Shown in pieces: positions 7,826 through 9,967 of a stretch of 9,967 nt of DNA. The notes below the pieces were generated by a model. It ran no database searches and had not been told where the DNA came from. It saw only the letters and a list, made by a program, of their open reading frames with translations. The stretch is from the NCBI GenBank assembly GCA_003543795.1, contig DNBE01000047.1, forward strand, positions 1 through 9,967. The letters run 5' to 3'. Every line of letters starts with the position of its first letter. Position 1 is the first letter of the stretch. A program made the position numbers and the translations under genes. Origin of the DNA: Sutterella sp. (lineage in GTDB: Bacteria; Pseudomonadota; Gammaproteobacteria; Burkholderiales; Burkholderiaceae_F).

Positions 7826-8266
7826 CCTTTTGACTGTCGGAACGCCGCGGTTAGCGAGTTCGTCCGCTTTTTCGTTCCCGGGATTGCCCGCGTGGCCTTT
7901 GACCCAAACGAATTCGATTTCAAAACGCGGCATCAAGCTATCGAGCTCTTGCCACAAATCCACATTTTTAACGGGCTTTTTAGCTGCCGTCCGCCACCCG
8001 TTTTGCTTCCAATTCGCGAGCCACTCCTCAAGCCCGTTTTTCACATATTGGCTATCGAGTACCATCCGAATCGGCACGGGGCGTTTAATCGCTTTCAAAG
8101 CCTCGATAACGGCTTTTAATTCCATACGGTTATTGGTCGTCATCGGCTCACCGCCCGAGATTTCGAGCGTTTTTTCGCCGTAGACGAGATAAGCGCCCCA
8201 ACCGCCGGGACCGGGATTAAATTTACAAGCGCCGTCCGTATAGATGGTCAGAATTTTTTCAGGCAT
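7823..8266 (-). CDS. rnhA: Ribonuclease HI
   Basis: Endonuclease that cuts the RNA strand of RNA:DNA hybrids, removing primers and R-loops in the cytoplasm. The 147-residue protein is a complete bacterial type 1 enzyme (E. coli 155). The four carboxylates are present: D11 in [18 protein letters not shown]49 in [10 protein letters not shown]71 in [10 protein letters not shown] and D135 in [12 protein letters not shown]. The flexible-loop histidine H125 is in [12 protein letters not shown]. The basic-protrusion helix region with two Trp-containing turns (82-92) is also present, as in E. coli RNase HI. ATG 8266 begins 5 bases after the methyltransferase stop and has no recognisable Shine-Dalgarno, so it is probably translated by reinitiation. 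dnaQ follows with its ribosome site on this gene's stop codon. Confidence 0.96.
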   Translation of the reverse strand: MPEKILTIYTDGACKFNPGPGGWGAYLVYGEKTLEISGGEPMTTNNRMELKAVIEALKAIKRPVPIRMVLDSQYVKNGLEEWLANWKQNGWRTAAKKPVKNVDLWQELDSLMPRFEIEFVWVKGHAGNPGNEKADELANRGVPTVKR

Positions 8267-8271
8267 AAGAT

Positions 8272-8982
8272 TTATGACGCGGCTTCGGGCGTAAATTTCC
8301 CCGAAACTCTAAAAAGTTCTTTCACGCTACCCACGGGTTTAGGTGTCACGACACGTTTGACGCCCGAGATCATATAGGCGTTCGAAAACTGCGGCCACCA
8401 GCGATCTCCCGCTTTTTCTATCCACATCCAGGTTGCCAACCGATTCGGGTTATCTGATAAAGACGGGCAATAAACGCCGAAAGCGCCGTTATCGAAAAAG
8501 TAATCCCCGACCATCGCGTCTTTTAGGTGATTGACGCTCATCGGCGAACAATCCTCCCCAACGAAGTGCTTATGCTTCATGCACCACGGACCCCAGGGGT
8601 TTAGCGAAATAACGATTAAATGCCCAGAAGGAGCGAGCACCCGATAAGCTTCTTTTAAAAGCGCTTGGGCGTCTTTAGCGAATTCAAGGGCGTGAATCAT
8701 CACGACCAAGTCGAAAGACTCTTGCGCGAAAGGCAGGTGTTCGGGATCTGCGACAACGTTTGTCGCGTAGTGAGTGAGCGCGAGTTCGTCGGTGTCGCTT
8801 GATAGGGCGATTTTGATTTCGTGGCCGGCGCTTCGAAGCGACTTCGCGTAAGGACAAGCGATTTGAAGCGCCGTTTTACCCGTGATTTCGGGCATGATTT
8901 TATCCATAAGCGCGGCCTCCCAGCGATGCAAAAGCATCCCCGGAGCCGTCTCGAAAAAATCATGCAATTGGGCTTTGGACAT
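8272..8982 (-). CDS. Class I SAM-dependent methyltransferase (YafS-like), substrate unknown
   Basis: A Rossmann-fold methyltransferase of 236 residues, of the kind found beside rnhA-dnaQ in many proteobacteria (E. coli yafS neighbourhood). Residues 76-84 (VVADPEHLP) and 90-102 ([13 protein letters not shown]) match the second acidic motif and the motif with the family's catalytic-side strand; [25 protein letters not shown] (109-133) is the typical post-motif helix and strand. The first SAM-binding motif is degenerate: [10 protein letters not shown] at 37-46 lacks the usual GxGxG. That may be a family trait, because the YafS type is divergent there, or a sign of weak cofactor binding. Start ATG 8982 has no clear ribosome site, and an out-of-frame ATG lies 13 bases upstream. 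It heads the leftward run with rnhA and dnaQ. Substrate and role are not known to me. Confidence 0.82.
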   Translation of the reverse strand: MSKAQLHDFFETAPGMLLHRWEAALMDKIMPEITGKTALQIACPYAKSLRSAGHEIKIALSSDTDELALTHYATNVVADPEHLPFAQESFDLVVMIHALEFAKDAQALLKEAYRVLAPSGHLIVISLNPWGPWCMKHKHFVGEDCSPMSVNHLKDAMVGDYFFDNGAFGVYCPSLSDNPNRLATWMWIEKAGDRWWPQFSNAYMISGVKRVVTPKPVGSVKELFRVSGKFTPEAAS

Positions 8983-9026
8983 ACGGTTGCCATCTTAGCA
9001 AAGGCTGACCGCTTTGGGATAGACAA

Positions 9027-9055
9027 AAGACAGCTAGAAACTTTTTACGTAAAAT
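9027..9055 (+). promoter_or_regulatory. Candidate promoter for the small + strand transcript
   Basis: AAGACA (9027-9032, 4 of 6 to -35) and TAAAAT (9050-9055, 5 of 6 to -10) are separated by 17 bases, predicting a start near 9062. The -10 box overlaps the palindrome TTTTACGTAAAA (9043-9054). A strong + strand terminator 126 bases downstream, with no + strand protein gene between 2742 and here, makes a local start site plausible. Confidence 0.45.
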
Positions 9056-9070
9056 TCGAGACCTCGGCAA
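9042..9070 (-). promoter_or_regulatory. Candidate promoter for the methyltransferase-rnhA-dnaQ operon
   Basis: On the - strand TTGCCG (9070-9065, 4 of 6 to -35) and TAAAAA (9047-9042) stand 17 bases apart, giving a start near 9035 and a leader of about 50 nt before ATG 8982. Its -10 uses the other half of the palindrome that holds the + strand -10, so the two promoters overlap face to face. Confidence 0.3.
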
Positions 9071-9192
9071 TGGAGCATAGGCATAGCCTTCTGATTCCGT
9101 TGGAGATTCCGTTGGAGATTCTGTTGATAACTTGTGCAATCTTGGCTATGCGAGACCACAATACGCAACAGAAACCTAAGAGCCATCCTTAA
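9070..9192 (+). CDS. Possible 40-residue membrane peptide (alternative to small RNA)
   Basis: ATG 9070 opens 40 codons: a short start with EHRH, a hydrophobic stretch from about residue 6 to 27 (with IPLEIPLE from the DNA repeat, then ILLITCAILAM), and a polar tail ending KPKSHP. The shape is that of a single-pass small membrane protein, as in some type I toxins, but no relative is recognised. Against it: no Shine-Dalgarno, two Glu inside the hydrophobic segment, only about 8 nt of leader if the predicted promoter is right, and a stop codon lying in the loop of the terminator hairpin. Confidence 0.18.
   Translation: MEHRHSLLIPLEIPLEILLITCAILAMRDHNTQQKPKSHP
9093..9128. repeat. Three-copy 12-base tandem repeat
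   Basis: Two exact copies of GATTCCGTTGGA (9093-9104, 9105-9116) are followed by a third, decayed copy GATTCTGTTGAT (9117-9128). The period is a multiple of three, so any reading frame stays open. It lies inside the putative small transcript. Confidence 0.85.
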
Positions 9193-9206
9193 GGGATGGC
9201 TTTTTT
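9181..9206 (+). terminator. Strong rho-independent terminator with no annotated gene upstream
   Basis: AGCCATCC (9181-9188) pairs perfectly with GGATGGCT (9194-9201) around a 5-nt loop TTAAG and is followed by six T (9201-9206). The - strand lacks a matching T tract, so it acts on + strand transcription. The last recognised + strand gene ends more than 6 kb upstream. Confidence 0.85.
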
Positions 9207-9309
9207 ATGACCGATTTCGACCTTGGTTCCTCGTGTAAAAAAGCCTGACAGATGCAGTTTGGCAAATCCAGAAGATGATTTCGAAGACCCAAAGGCTTCA
9301 AAAGGAGAT
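9207..9309. other. Intergenic stretch, no feature recognised
   Basis: Between the small-transcript terminator and the tRNA promoter I see no supported ORF, repeat or promoter. AAGCCT (9241-9246) and AGGCTT (9293-9298) are complementary, but too short and too far apart to claim a structure. Confidence 0.5.
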
Positions 9310-9338
9310 TTGATTTCTCAGAAATTTTCCTTTAGCAT
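9310..9338 (+). promoter_or_regulatory. Candidate promoter of tRNA-Val
   Basis: TTGATT (9310-9315) and TAGCAT (9333-9338) are separated by 17 bases, each 4 of 6 to the sigma-70 consensus, placing the start near 9345, a few bases before the mature tRNA 5' end at 9352. Confidence 0.5.
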
Positions 9339-9351
9339 TCGCCTTCTCTTT

Positions 9352-9428
9352 AGGCACGTAGCTCAGTTGGTTAGAGCATCACCTTGACATGGTGGGGGTC
9401 GTTGGTTCGAGTCCAATCGTGCCTACCA
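9352..9428 (+). tRNA. tRNA-Val (anticodon GAC)
   Basis: A 77-nt tRNA with encoded CCA. The acceptor stem AGGCACG pairs with CGTGCCT, the D arm is GCTC/GAGC, and the anticodon stem TCACC/GGTGG has one T-G wobble at its outer pair. The anticodon loop TTGACAT places GAC at 9386-9388, which reads GUC and GUU valine codons. The variable region GGGTC and the T arm GTTGG-TTCGAGT-CCAAT are standard. The body closely matches E. coli tRNA-Val(GAC) from the D arm through the T arm. It stands alone, with its own terminator; no integrase or repeated tRNA 3' end suggests use as an attachment site. Confidence 0.98.
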
Positions 9429-9436
9429 AGATTTTA

Positions 9437-9465
9437 AGAGTCCGGTTTTTGCCGGGCTCTTTTTT
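9437..9465 (+). terminator. Terminator of tRNA-Val
   Basis: AGAGTCCGG (9437-9445) pairs with CCGGGCTCT (9452-9460), with one G-T wobble, around a 6-nt loop, followed by a run of six T starting inside the stem. It begins 9 bases after the tRNA CCA. Confidence 0.9.
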
Positions 9466-9471
9466 GTGCGC

Positions 9472-9511
9472 AAAAGAAACCCGACTTCCTTTTTTCTCAG
9501 AAGTCGGGTTT
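9472..9511 (-). terminator. Terminator of sstT, possibly bidirectional
   Basis: AAACCCGACTTC (9477-9488) pairs perfectly over 12 bp with GAAGTCGGGTTT (9500-9511) around an 11-nt loop. The - strand continues into GGGTTTCTTTT; the + strand into GGGTTTTGCTTT. It lies 17 bases past the sstT stop and only 6 bases from the tRNA terminator. Confidence 0.85.
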
Positions 9512-9528
9512 TGCTTTAAAAAGCGTTT

Positions 9529-9967
9529 TTAAGCTTCGGTTTTCTTTTCAAGGCGCTTCGCGCGTAAGCACGCAGCCGCCGTAAAGAGAACGTCAGACGA
9601 TGAATTCAAAGCCGTTTCGGCCGAATCTTGCAAAACGCCGATAATGAAGCCCACCGCGACGACTTCCATAGCCGTCGTGTTATCGATCCCGAAAAGCCCG
9701 CAGGCTAACGGAATCAGCATCAAAGAGCCGCCTGGGACACCCGCCGCGCCGCAGGCGCCAAGAGACGCGATAATTGAGAGCAAAAGCGCCGTCAGGAAAT
9801 CGACATGAATCCCTAACGTGTTACAAGCCGCGAGCGTTAAAACGGTAATCGTAATCGCGGCGCCCGCCATGTTAATCGTGGCCCCGAGCGGAATGGAAAC
9901 CGCGTAGGTGCCTTCGTCAAGCTTTAAGCGACGGCAGATATTCATGTTGACCGGAATATTGGCAGCG
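9529..9967 (-). CDS. sstT: Sodium:serine/threonine symporter SstT, C-terminal part
   Basis: Inner-membrane sodium-coupled importer of serine and threonine, dicarboxylate/amino acid:cation symporter (DAACS) family. The frame is open through the window edge, and codons before ATG 9945 read AANIPVN, matching the family, so that ATG is internal and the start lies outside. About 145 of roughly 410 residues are present. Recognised blocks in order are the cytoplasmic turn with [18 protein letters not shown], the discontinuous-helix motif [16 protein letters not shown] (counterpart of the transport-site NMDGT of glutamate transporters), the hairpin region [25 protein letters not shown], the substrate-side [25 protein letters not shown], and [16 protein letters not shown] at the end. 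The C-terminal tail is basic. It is convergent with tRNA-Val, separated by two hairpin terminators. Confidence 0.95.
   Translation of the reverse strand, partial: AANIPVNMNICRRLKLDEGTYAVSIPLGATINMAGAAITITVLTLAACNTLGIHVDFLTALLLSIIASLGACGAAGVPGGSLMLIPLACGLFGIDNTTAMEVVAVGFIIGVLQDSAETALNSSSDVLFTAAACLRAKRLEKKTEA

Larger units (their letters stand above)
9062..9206 (+). ncRNA. Putative small RNA transcript of about 145 nt
   Basis: Inferred from a spaced promoter-like pair ending at 9055 and a strong rho-independent terminator ending at 9206, in a 369-base stretch without any recognised protein gene. Within it, GCATAGCC (9081-9088) is perfectly complementary to GGCTATGC (9144-9151). TTCTGTTG (9119-9126) is perfectly complementary to CAACAGAA (9166-9173). 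The two pairings cross, so they form either a pseudoknot or two alternative folds. The first helix encloses a 12-base tandem repeat. It does not look like 6S RNA, tmRNA, RNase P RNA or SRP RNA. The same stretch carries a 40-codon ORF, so a small mRNA is the rival explanation. Confidence 0.4.

Noticed and set aside
8821..9069. Longer + strand ORF running into the 40-codon ORF
   Set aside because: Its first part is antisense to the methyltransferase 5' end and has no ribosome site; only the intergenic part after 9070 merits mention.
9093..9128. CRISPR-like array
   Set aside because: The units are 12 bases, directly abutting and without spacers; no cas gene is near.
9062..9206. 6S RNA, tmRNA or another known housekeeping RNA
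   Set aside because: No tRNA-like ends, no tag peptide, no 6S-type long rod with central bubble, and no known conserved core motif was seen.
9301..9312. AAAGGAG as a ribosome site for a small ORF before the tRNA
   Set aside because: The nearest start (TTG 9310) is too close, and the frame runs into the tRNA; the stretch is better explained as tRNA promoter region.
9352..9428. tRNA-Val as integration site of a mobile element
   Set aside because: No integrase, no repeated tRNA 3' end and no foreign-looking genes in the window.
9943..9945. ATG 9945 as sstT start
   Set aside because: Upstream codons continue the SstT sequence (AANIPVN) to the window edge, so this Met is internal.

Overview
The window reads as ordinary bacterial chromosome, most likely a betaproteobacterium of the order Burkholderiales; the Sutterellaceae (Sutterella/Parasutterella type) is a guess from moderate GC and divergent housekeeping proteins, not something the sequence proves. 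The support is gene order and protein type: an M3 oligopeptidase followed by exodeoxyribonuclease III, a class I methyltransferase followed by rnhA and dnaQ, and a Gram-negative tripartite efflux pair (lipoprotein adapter plus inner-membrane RND pump). No integrase, transposase, phage gene or CRISPR array is visible.

Layout. Positions 1-2742 (+): the 3' half of a zinc oligopeptidase (prlC type), xthA four bases later, then a GC-rich hairpin and a NagD-like HAD phosphatase. A bidirectional hairpin terminator (2744-2787) separates this block from a leftward set of five genes filling 2802-8982 (-). In transcription order these are a SAM-methyltransferase, rnhA, dnaQ, a periplasmic adapter lipoprotein and an AcrB/MexF-like RND pump. 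Positions 8983-9351 hold no recognised protein gene. They do contain a promoter-like pair, a short repeat-bearing stretch and a strong rho-independent terminator, which together look like a small independent transcript of about 145 nt on the + strand. Then come a tRNA-Val(GAC) with its own promoter and terminator, and the 3' third of the sodium:serine/threonine symporter sstT on the - strand, running off the window.

How the genes relate. xthA, rnhA and dnaQ serve DNA repair, RNA:DNA hybrid removal and replication proofreading; rnhA and dnaQ are tightly coupled, since the dnaQ Shine-Dalgarno overlaps the rnhA stop codon. The adapter and pump form one export unit, with neither an outer-membrane channel gene nor a local regulator in view. 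The oligopeptidase degrades cytoplasmic peptides.

I see no clearly new multi-gene system. The observations most worth following are the putative small RNA/small ORF at 9062-9206 with its palindromic overlapping divergent promoters, and an Asp-to-Asn change at a normally conserved active-site position of exodeoxyribonuclease III.
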